In this document: in pieces, positions 1 to 8,408 of the stretch | How the letters are laid out: each line of letters starts with the position of its first letter | Numbering within the stretch: the stretch's first letter is position 1 | From: Planctomycetota bacterium | Lineage (GTDB): Bacteria > Planctomycetota > Phycisphaerae > UBA1845 | Direction: 5' to 3' | DNA length: 35,923 nucleotides | NCBI GenBank assembly: GCA_030616775.1 | Contig: JAUWWQ010000047.1 | Location: 1 to 35,923 of the forward strand | The notes under the pieces: model-generated | Database searches by the model: none | The model's input: only the letters and a program-made list of their open reading frames with translations | What the model was told of the DNA's origin: nothing | Made by a program: the position numbers and the translations under genes

Positions 1-616
1 CCCAGCCGACCCAACGGCGGTCGAAGACGCACCAGGCCATGTAGTACGAGCCGGCGGCCACCACCAGCTTGGCCCAGGGCAGACTTGCAAACCACACGAA
101 GACGTGGTGGATTCCGGTCAGTTGCGAGCACGCGGCGTACAAGGCGTGAAGAAGGTTGGTGTGATAGATCGGAAAAAAGTACGGAGGCCCGACGAAGGGA
201 TCATGGTTGTTGAAACCGTGATCCAACAACTCCCGGATGCGGGTCAAGTGGAGGACGGCGTCGCCTCCTATGAGGGAACCGACCCTCGCACCCATCACCA
301 TATCCGCCGCCACGATGACCAGCCCGAAGCTCACCCCCCCAATGATCAGCCTGCCGATCTCCCGCCACCATCCCCGCCGGGTGATCTCGACGGTCGCGGC
401 CACCACCGCGACCGCACAAGCGCCCGAAAACACGCTCAAGGGAGCCCGCAGCAGGTAGCAAAGAATCGACACCGGGGACAGCACACCCAATGTGACCAGG
501 TAAGACAGCCCGAGCGTCCCCAATAAACCGGACTTTAAGTCATCCTCCGAAACCCGGCGCACGACCACATAGCCGGGTAACGCCAGGGCCAGCCAGAAAA
601 GAAGTGACGCGTACAT
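1..616 (-). CDS. Partial multi-pass membrane protein, GT-C glycosyltransferase-like (5' part)
   Basis: The reading frame opens at an ATG at 616 and runs without a stop off the left edge, giving about 205 residues of N-terminal part. It is rich in hydrophobic stretches (roughly residues 1-20, 33-60, 62-75, 88-106), so it is an integral membrane protein. Around residues 113-130 it has a loop reading GGDAVLHLTRIRELLDHG, an acidic residue followed by His and Arg after the early helices. That resembles the first lumenal or periplasmic loop of GT-C type glycosyltransferases that use lipid-linked sugars, and the following PYFFPIYH segment also fits. Family assignment is inference from this loop only; the C-terminal half is outside the window. 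The ribosome binding site upstream of 616 is weak, so the start may be a little different. Confidence 0.7.
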   Translation of the reverse strand, partial: MYASLLFWLALALPGYVVVRRVSEDDLKSGLLGTLGLSYLVTLGVLSPVSILCYLLRAPLSVFSGACAVAVVAATVEITRRGWWREIGRLIIGGVSFGLVIVAADMVMGARVGSLIGGDAVLHLTRIRELLDHGFNNHDPFVGPPYFFPIYHTNLLHALYAACSQLTGIHHVFVWFASLPWAKLVVAAGSYYMAWCVFDRRWVGW

Positions 617-794
617 GAACGGCAATCAAATACTGCAAGATCCTCGGACTCACCAGTCTGCCTGGATTGGCCAGGGTACCCTACACCGGACAAGTCGCAA
701 AGGGCGTGGCCGCTTCACGTATCAGCGTATGAGAATCCCGTGCTTCGGACCAGGGGCGTGCGCCGGCCTGGGGCGTATCCCACACTGACCCGCG

Positions 795-1469
795 CTACGG
801 TTGTAAAGTGCGCATTTGTGGGTCGATGGCGAAAACCTCGACACGCCGATTCGCCGTGCGATTCACCTCGGACATGTTCTGAACTTGCGGGCGGTGTTCC
901 CCACAACCACAGGCCGCCAGACGCTTGGGCGAGACACCCCGGTCCCGAAGATACCGCACCACGGCCAGGGCTCGCTCCGTGCTGAGCTGGTAGTTGTCCA
1001 TCCAGCCGCTCTTCTTGATCGGCTGGTCGTCGGTATGGCCGAACACAAAGACATCTTTATCGGCGTACTCGCCTTGGATGGTGCTGACGACGGCGTCGAG
1101 CGTGCGACGAGCCTCTTTGCGGAGCGTGATTTTGCCCGGTGCATACAGGACGTTGCCCTCGATGGCGATCATTGCACCGCCTGGAACGGGCGTCCAACCG
1201 GCGGCGGTCTCTTGTGGAACCGGCCTTTCCGCAAGCTGTTCCTTCAGGACGTCCACCTCATCCAGCGCAGCCAGCAAGCGATTATCCAAGTCCTCGTGCT
1301 CACGAGTCATCGCATCAAACTCACTGCGTGTGAGGTTCAATCGCTCTGTGAGTTTCGTGTTGGTCTCCTCTAACATGGTGATGCGCTGTCTTTCTTTCGT
1401 AGCGCACCCGCTTGCCGCTATCGCCAGCATCACGACCACAACCGTTTTTCGGATCACCTGCCCACGCAT
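795..1469 (-). CDS. OmpA/MotB-domain lipoprotein with coiled coil
   Basis: A 224-residue envelope protein. Residues 1-22 form a lipoprotein signal peptide ending in a lipobox (ASGC, Cys22). A charged heptad-like coiled coil follows (about 28-82), then an OmpA-type peptidoglycan-binding domain (about 95-217) with the hallmark GHTDDQPI segment and the NYQLSTERA helix, as in OmpA, Pal and MotB C-termini. It probably tethers the outer membrane to peptidoglycan. The start at 1469 is well supported by an AAGGAG about six bases upstream. It lies 12 bp after the LapA-like gene and is likely the last gene of the operon starting with the prepilin peptidase. The unusual ACGCGE turn adds two cysteines in the domain; I do not know their role. 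Confidence 0.85.
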   Translation of the reverse strand: MRGQVIRKTVVVVMLAIAASGCATKERQRITMLEETNTKLTERLNLTRSEFDAMTREHEDLDNRLLAALDEVDVLKEQLAERPVPQETAAGWTPVPGGAMIAIEGNVLYAPGKITLRKEARRTLDAVVSTIQGEYADKDVFVFGHTDDQPIKKSGWMDNYQLSTERALAVVRYLRDRGVSPKRLAACGCGEHRPQVQNMSEVNRTANRRVEVFAIDPQMRTLQP

Positions 1470-1481
1470 CTTGCTTCTCCT

Positions 1482-1892
1482 TTAGTGCGGATGGTCAGCA
1501 CCATCTATCTGCTCGTCCCCATCCTCTTGCTCCTTCGCAATTGCTTCCTGGAGCTTTCCGTCAACACGCCGTTCGCGCTCCTCCAATTCCGCGGCTCGCT
1601 GATCGAGGACCTTCCTGGCTCCATCAATCGTCCTTAGCCGTTTCACCTCGCGCATATCCCGCCACAGAGCCCATGCCAGCGACAAGGCCCACCAGCTCAC
1701 CAAGGTCCCCGCGGCGGTGCCAAGCATCAAAGAAACCACGTTGACCTGTTTGGCGTCGTCGGTGAGTCCGAAGAACCAAACAGATACCGTATGGTAGCGG
1801 TTCTTGAACAGCACAAGGGCTATCGCTACGGCCACGATGAGTATGATTATGCCGCGAACATAGACGCGGAGTTGTCTGAATGCAACACTCAC
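1482..1892 (-). CDS. LapA-like (DUF1049) membrane protein
   Basis: A 136-residue protein with two hydrophobic helices (about 11-30 and 47-72) separated by a short loop reading VSVWFFG, then a charged, coiled-coil-forming C-terminus (about 78-125). This arrangement and the 'VSVWFFG' loop match the LapA/DUF1049 family, inner-membrane proteins associated in Proteobacteria with control of lipopolysaccharide assembly. The tail ends in a Glu/Asp-rich stretch and HPH. Its ATG overlaps the stop of the upstream prepilin peptidase gene by four bases, so translation is probably coupled. The family call rests on the helix-loop-helix signature; a role in LPS control here is not shown. Confidence 0.65.
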   Translation of the reverse strand: MSVAFRQLRVYVRGIIILIVAVAIALVLFKNRYHTVSVWFFGLTDDAKQVNVVSLMLGTAAGTLVSWWALSLAWALWRDMREVKRLRTIDGARKVLDQRAAELEERERRVDGKLQEAIAKEQEDGDEQIDGADHPH

Positions 1893-3388
1893 CGGATGCT
1901 CTCCAATGCCGGAAACTGTGGAACGTCAAAAAATAACAGGCGCGCCACGTCTATCGCACGGGCAATCAGCGGCCACTCGATGATTGAATCATAAAACACG
2001 ACAACCGCCAAGAACGACAGCGAAAGCCACGGGGCCAGCGGCAAAGCCCGGGTCCGCTTGAAGGGCAAGGCCGCCACCCACCCGACCAAGGCCAGCCCGC
2101 AGGTCAGAAAGAAGCCCAGCACGACCACGGGCCAGCCCGCGACACACCCGGCCGCAGCCATCAGGTGAATGTCGCCCGAGCCGAATGCCTCTTTACCGAA
2201 CACCAGGGTAAAGACTATTCGTACCGTCCAGCCTACGGCGCCAGCGATTACGTATCCAGTTGCGGCCGTGGCCAGCCCGTACAACGGGCTCCAGCTCCGC
2301 AGCAGGGCAAGTCCTCCGATGCCTGTCCTGGCGTGCAAAGCGTCGCTGAGCGTAGTCGACAGACCGCCGGAGCAGGCCATTATCCACCACCCGACCGCCG
2401 CGGCCAGAATCACAGGCATCAGCCAGGCAAATTCTTTCAGCGCCATCCGCCTGGCACCATGCCGTTCCTGGTAGATCGCATCGACGATTTGGTGATCCGA
2501 GGGGCGCTGGACGGTGCTCTCCCACACAACAAACCCGAAAAAGAGCAGCAGAGGGAGGAGGGCCCGGCCCGTATGGCGAAGTTCCACCGCACCGGTTTCA
2601 TCAACCGCCAGGGCAAGAAGCGTCCCCACAAGCAGTAAGCCGGCGATCCACCCGCCGGCTCGCGACGGCGACTCCAACGACGGGGGAGGCATCCGCGGCG
2701 GGCGCACTTCTGCCGGAGCCGGCGGCGGTTCCTCGATTTCGGATTCTCCCAGCTCTTCGGCATCCACGTGCGGCTCACAGATCAGCACGACCCATACGAT
2801 CCCCATGGCGGCCAGGGCTAACAACGAGACGATCGCCGTGGTGTCGAAGGGCCGGATCCACTCGCTCGAATGTCTGGGCGTCCACAGGGCGTGAAGCACG
2901 AACCCCGCAATCGTCGCTAGATTGGTGAAGCGCACGTCGACCCAGTAGTGCTCCAGGTCGATAACGGACATGGGCAGCAAACACGCGAAAAGAATGACGT
3001 GAGCCAAAAAGATCGGCCAGTCGTAGTCCAGCCGGTCCGTAAGGCCAAACTCGCTATGGCTGAGGCCCGCTCGGACATGCCCGATGAAGAACGCATCCAG
3101 CAGCATCAGCACAATCAACGCCATTGACGCTTCGATGACCAGATAGCGCGTCGAGATCGGGACGCCGCAGTACCGGCAGCGACCACGCAGCAAGACGAAA
3201 CTGATAAGCGGCAGGTTGTCGTACCAACGGATGCGGTGCTTACAGGTGGGGCAGAACGACCACAACGGGTCTCGCAGCGATCTGTTGCGCGGCAATCGAT
3301 AGACCACCGCGTTGAGAAAGCTGCCCAGGCATAGTCCCAGGGCCGTCCAGAAAAACAACCACCAGAGGGTTACCAGTACCGACGACAA
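1889..3388 (-). CDS. pilD: Prepilin peptidase (A24 family), enlarged form
   Basis: Inner-membrane aspartic peptidase that cleaves, and often N-methylates, type IV pilin and type II secretion pseudopilin leaders. The N-terminal DiS_P_DiS segment has the start GSFLNAVVYRLP and four cysteines in two pairs (C46/C49 and C71/C74), a zinc-binding pattern. The catalytic aspartates are visible: D144 in SVIDLEHYWVD and D406 in the GSGD motif. At 499 residues it is about twice the usual 230-290. The extra length lies between the catalytic aspartates (about 165-370) and contains a Pro/Glu-rich stretch and further membrane helices. The start is a TTG with poor ribosome binding site; no in-frame ATG is available nearby, so the exact N-terminus is uncertain. 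First gene of an operon with the LapA-like and OmpA-like genes. Confidence 0.85.
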   Translation of the reverse strand: MSSVLVTLWWLFFWTALGLCLGSFLNAVVYRLPRNRSLRDPLWSFCPTCKHRIRWYDNLPLISFVLLRGRCRYCGVPISTRYLVIEASMALIVLMLLDAFFIGHVRAGLSHSEFGLTDRLDYDWPIFLAHVILFACLLPMSVIDLEHYWVDVRFTNLATIAGFVLHALWTPRHSSEWIRPFDTTAIVSLLALAAMGIVWVVLICEPHVDAEELGESEIEEPPPAPAEVRPPRMPPPSLESPSRAGGWIAGLLLVGTLLALAVDETGAVELRHTGRALLPLLLFFGFVVWESTVQRPSDHQIVDAIYQERHGARRMALKEFAWLMPVILAAAVGWWIMACSGGLSTTLSDALHARTGIGGLALLRSWSPLYGLATAATGYVIAGAVGWTVRIVFTLVFGKEAFGSGDIHLMAAAGCVAGWPVVVLGFFLTCGLALVGWVAALPFKRTRALPLAPWLSLSFLAVVVFYDSIIEWPLIARAIDVARLLFFDVPQFPALESIR

Positions 3389-3420
3389 CGCGTCATCACC
3401 ATACCACGATGGGCAAGTTT

Positions 3421-3531
3421 CTAAAGCCGACTGCAGGTGCCGTCACGCCAGGGCAGGTTGCCGCTTTTATGGCACTGGCAGACCGCCTTCTTGCCGGGTG
3501 TCTCATCCACAACGATCGGGCGGGGTACCAC
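3421..3531 (-). CDS. Tiny CDGSH-like iron-sulfur ORF, possibly frame-disrupted
   Basis: A 36-codon frame starting at GTG encodes VVDETPGKKAVCQCHKSG, then NLPWRDGTC. This follows the CDGSH signature C-x-C-x2-S-x3-P-x-C-D-G-S-H, except that the third Cys is Arg and the final His is Cys. CDGSH proteins hold a 2Fe-2S cluster with three Cys and one His. A better ribosome binding site (TTGAGG) and ATG start lie at about 3547-3553 but in another frame, which stops after about 16 codons. So either the short GTG form is used, or the gene has a frameshift. It sits alone between the prepilin peptidase and ispH. The motif match is direct observation; function is unproven and the changed ligands may mean a dead remnant. 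Confidence 0.4.
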   Translation of the reverse strand: MVPRPIVVDETPGKKAVCQCHKSGNLPWRDGTCSRL

Positions 3532-3689
3532 GCTCTAGTTCGGCCATGACCATTCCTCAACCGGATGCTCCGCCCCGTCGGTTAACCGCCTTCCGACGAG
3601 GCACCCGCGATCATACCAGAACCCACGCCTTTGGCTATCCGTAAGTACGCAAGGAAACTGCTATTCAGGCCGATCGCCCGGGCTTACGC

Positions 3690-4532
3690 CTACAGCGCTT
3701 CCAGCTCCCCCACAAACTGGGCGATGACGGATTCAGGCGTGGATGCGCCAGCGGTGACGCCGGCAACCTGCTTCCCCTCCACCATCGAGGGCTCGAACTG
3801 CTTCCAGGTCTCGAGATGGTATGTATCACACCCGGCCTCTTGGCACAGCCGGGCCAGCTCTCGCGTATTGGCGGAGTGCAGCCCGCCGAGCACGAACATG
3901 ACGTCAACCTCCCGGGCGAGCTCCATCGCCGCCTCCTGCCGCCGTGTGACCTCCAGACAAAGGGTGTTGACGATCTTCACCTCGCGATAGGGCCGCTTGA
4001 GAATCTTCGCGATCATATCAGCCACGTGCTCCGGCGAGTGCGTAGTCTGTGCGACAATCCCGATCCGCTCTCTATAGGGCAGCGCCCTTTCGAGGTTCGT
4101 TTCCTCGTCGATCACCGTCACATTCGGGGCGTAGCCGATGACCCCGCGGACTTCAGGATGGTCTGGATCGCCGATCATCACAACGTGGTAGCCCTCTTCG
4201 TGAAGCTGCTTGACGACGTTCTGTGCCCGCTTCACGAGCACACAGGTGGCATCTATGATCCTAAGACCACGCTCGTCGGCCCGCTGAAAGGTCTCCGGCG
4301 GGGCGCCGTGCGAGCGGATCAGAACTGTTTTCGAGGGATCAATCGTTTCGAGATCACCGGATTGGTTCAAGCCGGCTTCCTCTAGTTCATTAACAACCTG
4401 CTTGTTGTGGATTACCGGGCCGAGAGCAACCACCCGCCCGGGTCCGTGCTCTTCGACAGCGGCCTCGGCGAGTTCGATTGCATCCTCTACGCCAAAACAG
4501 AACCCACGGGAAGTGGCCAATCTGACCTTCAT
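3690..4532 (-). CDS. ispH: 4-hydroxy-3-methylbut-2-enyl diphosphate reductase (IspH/LytB)
   Basis: Last enzyme of the MEP isoprenoid pathway, reducing HMBPP to IPP and DMAPP with a 4Fe-4S cluster. All three cluster cysteines are in context: GFCFGV near the N-terminus, DATCVLV, and NTLCLEVTRRQ. The SHGAPP and GDPDHPEV blocks, with the conserved histidines, are also present. I chose the ATG at 4532 (280 residues) because the protein then begins MKVRLATSRGFCFGV, as in the family. The frame is open for 28 more codons upstream, but that extension has no family match. A GGAAG lies about 12 bases before this start. It is a single gene, with 155 bp separating it from ruvB upstream. Confidence 0.95.
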   Translation of the reverse strand: MKVRLATSRGFCFGVEDAIELAEAAVEEHGPGRVVALGPVIHNKQVVNELEEAGLNQSGDLETIDPSKTVLIRSHGAPPETFQRADERGLRIIDATCVLVKRAQNVVKQLHEEGYHVVMIGDPDHPEVRGVIGYAPNVTVIDEETNLERALPYRERIGIVAQTTHSPEHVADMIAKILKRPYREVKIVNTLCLEVTRRQEAAMELAREVDVMFVLGGLHSANTRELARLCQEAGCDTYHLETWKQFEPSMVEGKQVAGVTAGASTPESVIAQFVGELEAL

Positions 4533-4687
4533 GTACGTTGACTGCTTCCAGGCACAATATCGGCGAGTCCGTTTCCGCGTTAACACAGAATACGAACGCG
4601 GCAGCCCCGCCGCCAATCATCATATTCCCCCGTCGGCCAACGGACCATTCCGAAGCCCCATCAAATGTGCCCCAGTCCCAGGCCTTG

Positions 4688-5731
4688 CTAAAACAGCGTT
4701 GGCTGTCCGGTGGCCTTATCGCCGGTGGGCTGAGTATATGGCACGCCGAGGTGTTCACAGGCTTGACGCGTTGCCTGCCGGCCTTGGCGCGTGCGGATGA
4801 CGAAACCGATCTGCAGCAAATATGGTTCGACCAGATCTTCAAGGGTGTCTCGCTCTTGCCCCATCGTAGCGGCGATGGCTTCAATCCCGGCGGGACCACC
4901 GGTGTAAACCTTGATGAGCGTGGTCAAAAAGCTGCGGTCCAGCTCGTCAAGCCCCAGGGCATCGACCTGCTGAATCTCCAGGGCCTGGTGAACGATCCGT
5001 TCGTTCAGAGTACCGTCGCCGCGAACCTGGGCATAGTCGCGGACCCGCTTGAGCAGCCGGTTGGCGACCCGCGGCGTACCGCGGCTTCGAGCAGCAACCG
5101 TTTCCAGCGTGCCCGGCCTGGCGGAGAGTTCGAGCTTGACAGCCGATCGGTGCAGGATCGTGGTCAGGTCGTCGGGTGAATAGAAATCCAGATGATAGCT
5201 GTGCCCGAACCGGTCCCGCATCGCCCCGCTGAGCATTCCCGCTCGCGTGGTTGCCCCGATTAGAGTGAACCGCCGCAAAGCGAAGTTGACAATCCGGCCG
5301 CTGAGCCCGCCTTCGATTGTGAAATCGACCCGAAAATCCTCCATGGCAGGATAGAGGAACTCCTCGACTATCGTTGGCAGACGGTGGACCTCGTCTATAA
5401 AAAGCACGTCTCCGGTTTCGAGATTGGTGAGCAGGGACATGAGATCGGCCTGTTTGGCCAGCGAAGGTCCCGAGGTTATGCGCGGAGGCGTTTCGGTCAT
5501 CTCCCTGGCAATCACGTGGGCCAGCGTGGTTTTGCCAAGACCGGGCGGGCCGTCGAGTAGAATGTGCTCCAACGGTTCACCGCGCTTCTTTGCAGCCGCC
5601 ATCGCGATCTGAAGCTTTTCGAGAACGGCCTGCTGCCCGACCATCTCGCTAAGCCTTTTGGGGCGCAGGGCAACATCAACCGGCTCATCGCCGGGACGTT
5701 CGTGGCCGGATAGTAACCGGTCTCGTGCCAC
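4688..5731 (-). CDS. ruvB: Holliday junction branch-migration ATPase RuvB
   Basis: Hexameric AAA+ motor that drives branch migration of Holliday junctions together with RuvA. The 347-residue protein is the usual length. Visible motifs are Walker A GPPGLGKTT (about residue 61), Walker B with sensor (LFIDEVHRLP), the GATTRAGMLS sensor I and presensor hairpin region, and the C-terminal winged-helix domain with GPAGIEAIAATMGQ and EPYLLQIGFV. It begins MARDRLLSG with the typical RPKRLSEMVGQ segment. It lies 11 bp after ruvA and is the last gene of ruvC-ruvA-ruvB. Confidence 0.97.
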   Translation of the reverse strand: MARDRLLSGHERPGDEPVDVALRPKRLSEMVGQQAVLEKLQIAMAAAKKRGEPLEHILLDGPPGLGKTTLAHVIAREMTETPPRITSGPSLAKQADLMSLLTNLETGDVLFIDEVHRLPTIVEEFLYPAMEDFRVDFTIEGGLSGRIVNFALRRFTLIGATTRAGMLSGAMRDRFGHSYHLDFYSPDDLTTILHRSAVKLELSARPGTLETVAARSRGTPRVANRLLKRVRDYAQVRGDGTLNERIVHQALEIQQVDALGLDELDRSFLTTLIKVYTGGPAGIEAIAATMGQERDTLEDLVEPYLLQIGFVIRTRQGRQATRQACEHLGVPYTQPTGDKATGQPTLF

Positions 5732-5742
5732 CTTATGTCACC

Positions 5743-6375
5743 CTACCCCTCAACACCGGTCTTGATCCGGTAGGCGGCCCGTACCCACTCGTCCGGCGAT
5801 TGCACATCCGGATTGAGCTGTGCAGCCCGTTCCAACCAACGTTCCGCATCCCCGCGCGTATCGCCCCAGGCAACGAGTACCTCCAATGCATCGCGTTGGG
5901 CTTGGGAAAGCCGGCCGGTCCTGGCCTCTTTCGGCTCCCCCGCCGGCAACGCCAGGTCATCCATCTTGCCCTTGAGCGACGCTACGATCAGCTCCGCCGC
6001 CCGGGACCCTATCCCCGGCAGGTGGGCGAGGGCTTTGGCATCGCCCGATTCGATCCATGTGGCGATCCTCCGCACGGGTTGACCGAGCGCCTTCAGGGCC
6101 TTCCGCGGGCCGATGCCCTTCACTGCGACAAACCGCCTGAAGAAGTCACGATCCTCCGGGTGCAGGAATCCCAGCATACGAGGAACGAAGTTCCCCGACG
6201 CATGATTGCCTTCGTAGAACTCCATGGTGTGAAGCGTCACGACCTGCCCTCGGTGGGCTGCCAGTTCGCTGATGGCAAACTGGGGGACGAGCACCTCCCG
6301 GGCAACGCCGTCGCGATCGAGCACGACGGATTCCTCCGTTACTTCGATCAATGTGCCGGTGAGCCGAACGATCAT
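5743..6375 (-). CDS. ruvA: Holliday junction DNA-binding protein RuvA
   Basis: RuvA binds four-way junctions as a tetramer and loads RuvB. The 210-residue product begins MIVRLTGTLIEV, the OB-fold domain I. Domain II carries the two helix-hairpin-helix motifs, seen as VKGIGPRKALKAL and LPGIGSRAAELIV. A linker and a small RuvB-binding domain III follow (DALEVLVAWGDTRGDAERWL). The start at 6375 overlaps the ruvC stop as ATGA. A frame extension of 16 codons upstream lies inside ruvC and is not used. Domain I has FVPRMLGFLHPEDRDFFRRF, slightly divergent from the usual YPELLFG-type residues but in the right place. Confidence 0.92.
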   Translation of the reverse strand: MIVRLTGTLIEVTEESVVLDRDGVAREVLVPQFAISELAAHRGQVVTLHTMEFYEGNHASGNFVPRMLGFLHPEDRDFFRRFVAVKGIGPRKALKALGQPVRRIATWIESGDAKALAHLPGIGSRAAELIVASLKGKMDDLALPAGEPKEARTGRLSQAQRDALEVLVAWGDTRGDAERWLERAAQLNPDVQSPDEWVRAAYRIKTGVEG

Positions 6376-6878
6376 GACACCAGCTCCATTGGCCTTTTCG
6401 CGGAAATGTCGCCCGCGCAGCACATCGCAATCGCCATCGCGTCGGCCAGGTCCGATGGCTCGGGCAGCGTGCTCAGGCCAAGTGCGGTCTGGATGGCGCG
6501 CTGCACCTGGGCCTTGGTAGCCCGTCCGTTGCCTGTCAAATAGCGCTTGATATGCGTCGCGGCGTAGCTGCGCACCTCCATCCCGAGTCTGGCGGCGGAC
6601 AGCAGGATTACCCCCCGTGCGTGGCCCATCAGAATGGCTGTTCGCGGGTGCTTGTAGTGTGCATAGAGCTCTTCGACGGCGACCACACTGGGCTGATGCT
6701 CACTCAGCACGCCGGTGATGTCGCGCTCGAGACAGCCAAGTCGCTCAGGAAGTGGCAACTTCTCATCGAAGCGACAAACCCCCGCGTCGAGCACAGACAT
6801 CCGTTCGCCGGATGCTCGCAACACGGCATACCCGGTTACCCCCAGCCCGGGATCAATACCACAAACCACCGCCTCCAT
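6372..6878 (-). CDS. ruvC: Holliday junction resolvase RuvC
   Basis: Dimeric endonuclease that cuts Holliday junctions moved by RuvAB. The 168-residue protein has the normal length and RNase H-like fold. The four catalytic acidic residues are recognisable: D9 in GIDPGLGVTGY, E69 in VAVEELYAHY, and D143 and D146 in PSDLADAMAIAM. The basic DNA-contact segment HIKRYLTGNGRATKAQVQ is intact. It starts the ruvCAB operon, overlapping ruvA by four bases. The yebC gene that often precedes ruvC in other bacteria is not present; 188 bp upstream lies the stop of the His/Cys lipoprotein gene. Confidence 0.95.
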   Translation of the reverse strand: MEAVVCGIDPGLGVTGYAVLRASGERMSVLDAGVCRFDEKLPLPERLGCLERDITGVLSEHQPSVVAVEELYAHYKHPRTAILMGHARGVILLSAARLGMEVRSYAATHIKRYLTGNGRATKAQVQRAIQTALGLSTLPEPSDLADAMAIAMCCAGDISAKRPMELVS

Positions 6879-7065
6879 ATGGTCCTCGCAATCCGTTCAA
6901 TTGCGAAGCCTCAGTGCTCTCTGCGATTCTGTCAAGGCCGGGAGCGTAAACCACGTGATCGGCGGATGTGCGTTTGACGGTACGAGTGGGGATGCACTCG
7001 TCGACCTGCGCTGTGTTCCGCGCCCGCGGGACGCTGCAAATCGGTGTTAGTAGGGGCAGGATCAG

Positions 7066-7524
7066 CTAGTGGCGGAAGGTCCAACGGGCCTCGATGTACA
7101 CGTGACCGCAGCCGGGCCCGTGGACGTGCCCTCTCTTGATCTTGACCCACTTGTGTCCGTGGCGGTCGTATGCGCAACCACACGATGGGCCATGCACGTG
7201 CCTGACCTTCTTCACCTTCGCCGGTCCCGGGTGCATCCGCTTGGCGCTGGCCTTCCTGGCGATGACCCAATTGCCGCCATCCCACACGTGCCCACAACCG
7301 TGGCCGTGACGGTGCCCCGTAAGCATCACCACCTTGACCCCATTCCAGTAACAGTCGTGGCAATCGTGCGTACACACGTGCCTGGCCTGCCTGTGAACGT
7401 GCGTCACGCGGGCCGGGCGAGGCTCGCGATCGTAATAGTTAAGCGAAAACCGACCGCCGGCACAACCCAGGCAACCAAGCGCGATAGAAACCAGCGAGGC
7501 TATTCCAAGTGAACGGGTTGACAT
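7066..7524 (-). CDS. His/Cys-repeat lipoprotein, putative metal-binding
   Basis: A 152-residue exported protein of no family I can name. The start at 7524 is set by a strong GGAGG seven bases upstream; the frame is open for 61 codons further but that part looks non-coding. Residues 1-18 are a signal peptide ending in LGCLGC, giving a likely lipidated cysteine. The mature part has three degenerate repeats built as H-x-H-G-x2-C-G followed by an aromatic-rich strand: HRHGHGCGHVW, HVHGPSCGCAY and HVHGPGCGHVY. A further Cys/His knot, HVCTHDCHDC, precedes them. Clustered His and Cys suggest metal binding in the envelope; this is inference from composition. Confidence 0.75.
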   Translation of the reverse strand: MSTRSLGIASLVSIALGCLGCAGGRFSLNYYDREPRPARVTHVHRQARHVCTHDCHDCYWNGVKVVMLTGHRHGHGCGHVWDGGNWVIARKASAKRMHPGPAKVKKVRHVHGPSCGCAYDRHGHKWVKIKRGHVHGPGCGHVYIEARWTFRH

Positions 7525-7807
7525 TATCGATCCTCCATCAGGCGTAGGTGCCCATGCTCTAACGTATAAGTTTCGACAAGCCCACGCGGCAGGCGTTAGG
7601 ACGAAATTGCTTAAACCTGTCGCGGTTCTGCCCGCAAGGAGTCGCAGACAAGCGCCATTCGTGCCGGACCTTGGTCGATCTGACGCGTGGGAACAGCCCC
7701 ATTGCAAGGTCTACTTACCGGGCCTTGGGCGCTGCCGGCAATCTGGGCGTTACACAAAAACGGGTACTTCCTCACGCTGTGGACCAATTCACAGCGCCGA
7801 GCCGGAT

Positions 7808-8290
7808 TCAATTATCTTCGTTGCAGTTCCGCGGAACCGGCTTCCCGTCACGAATAACGGCATCCCTACGGGAGTAGACGGCCTTGCCTTTAAGTTTCTT
7901 CGCGGGATTCTTCACGCCAAAAGTATGCGTCCGCCCGCCACCGGACTCCCCGGCACTACTCCTTTCATACTTCCAATCGGATCTTTCAAGAAACACGACA
8001 TCAACGCGCCAGATGACCACTGGCTTCCCGGGTTCAAGAGACTCGGTTGGATCGACGAGGTATCTCCAAACGATGTACCAGCCCGGATGGTCATAGTGCG
8101 ACTGAATCGCCCAAGGTCGTTTGCTGGCTTTGCTCTCGAGCGATTCATTGGGTGTCGGATTCAGCCCTGATCCGCGACGCCGGAGATCGGGAAATCGCTG
8201 TTGAGCGACATCCACATGGCGATGCTTTTCATAGTTGCTCATGGCATCCAGGGCTTTCGTTCCGAAGATCCCGACGATGGCGCTGAACAC
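7808..8290 (-). CDS. Putative type II restriction endonuclease (PD-ExK), 5' end damaged
   Basis: Read from the GTG at 8290 the product is 160 residues. It contains QQRFPDL and, about 15 residues on, LESKASKRPW, a PD...ExK arrangement of the restriction-nuclease fold, then a Trp/Tyr-rich core strand, PGWYIVWRYLVD. It lies directly downstream of a DNA methyltransferase in the same orientation. The same frame is coding-like for about 41 codons upstream (DDFDTSVPLPPG and onward), up to a TAG at 8416-8414. Three codons before that TAG is an ATG (8425) with a well-placed GAGG, overlapping the methyltransferase end. So the natural gene probably starts at 8425 and has a nonsense codon at position 4. 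Nuclease identity is inferred from motif and neighbour; I cannot name the specificity. Confidence 0.6.
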   Translation of the reverse strand: MFSAIVGIFGTKALDAMSNYEKHRHVDVAQQRFPDLRRRGSGLNPTPNESLESKASKRPWAIQSHYDHPGWYIVWRYLVDPTESLEPGKPVVIWRVDVVFLERSDWKYERSSAGESGGGRTHTFGVKNPAKKLKGKAVYSRRDAVIRDGKPVPRNCNEDN

Positions 8291-8408
8291 GTTTGCCTGC
8301 TCGTAGTACAGATCGATGAGCTCGGTTAGCTGGCCCTCGATGTACTTTATGGCTCTGCGAATCGCTGCAATGTCAAGACCCGGCGGGAGGGGGACCGACG
8401 TGTCGAAG

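Noticed and set aside
104-526. 140-codon plus-strand ORF at the left edge
   Set aside because: Low-complexity Pro/Arg/His content; it is the antisense of the partial membrane protein, which has coherent helices.
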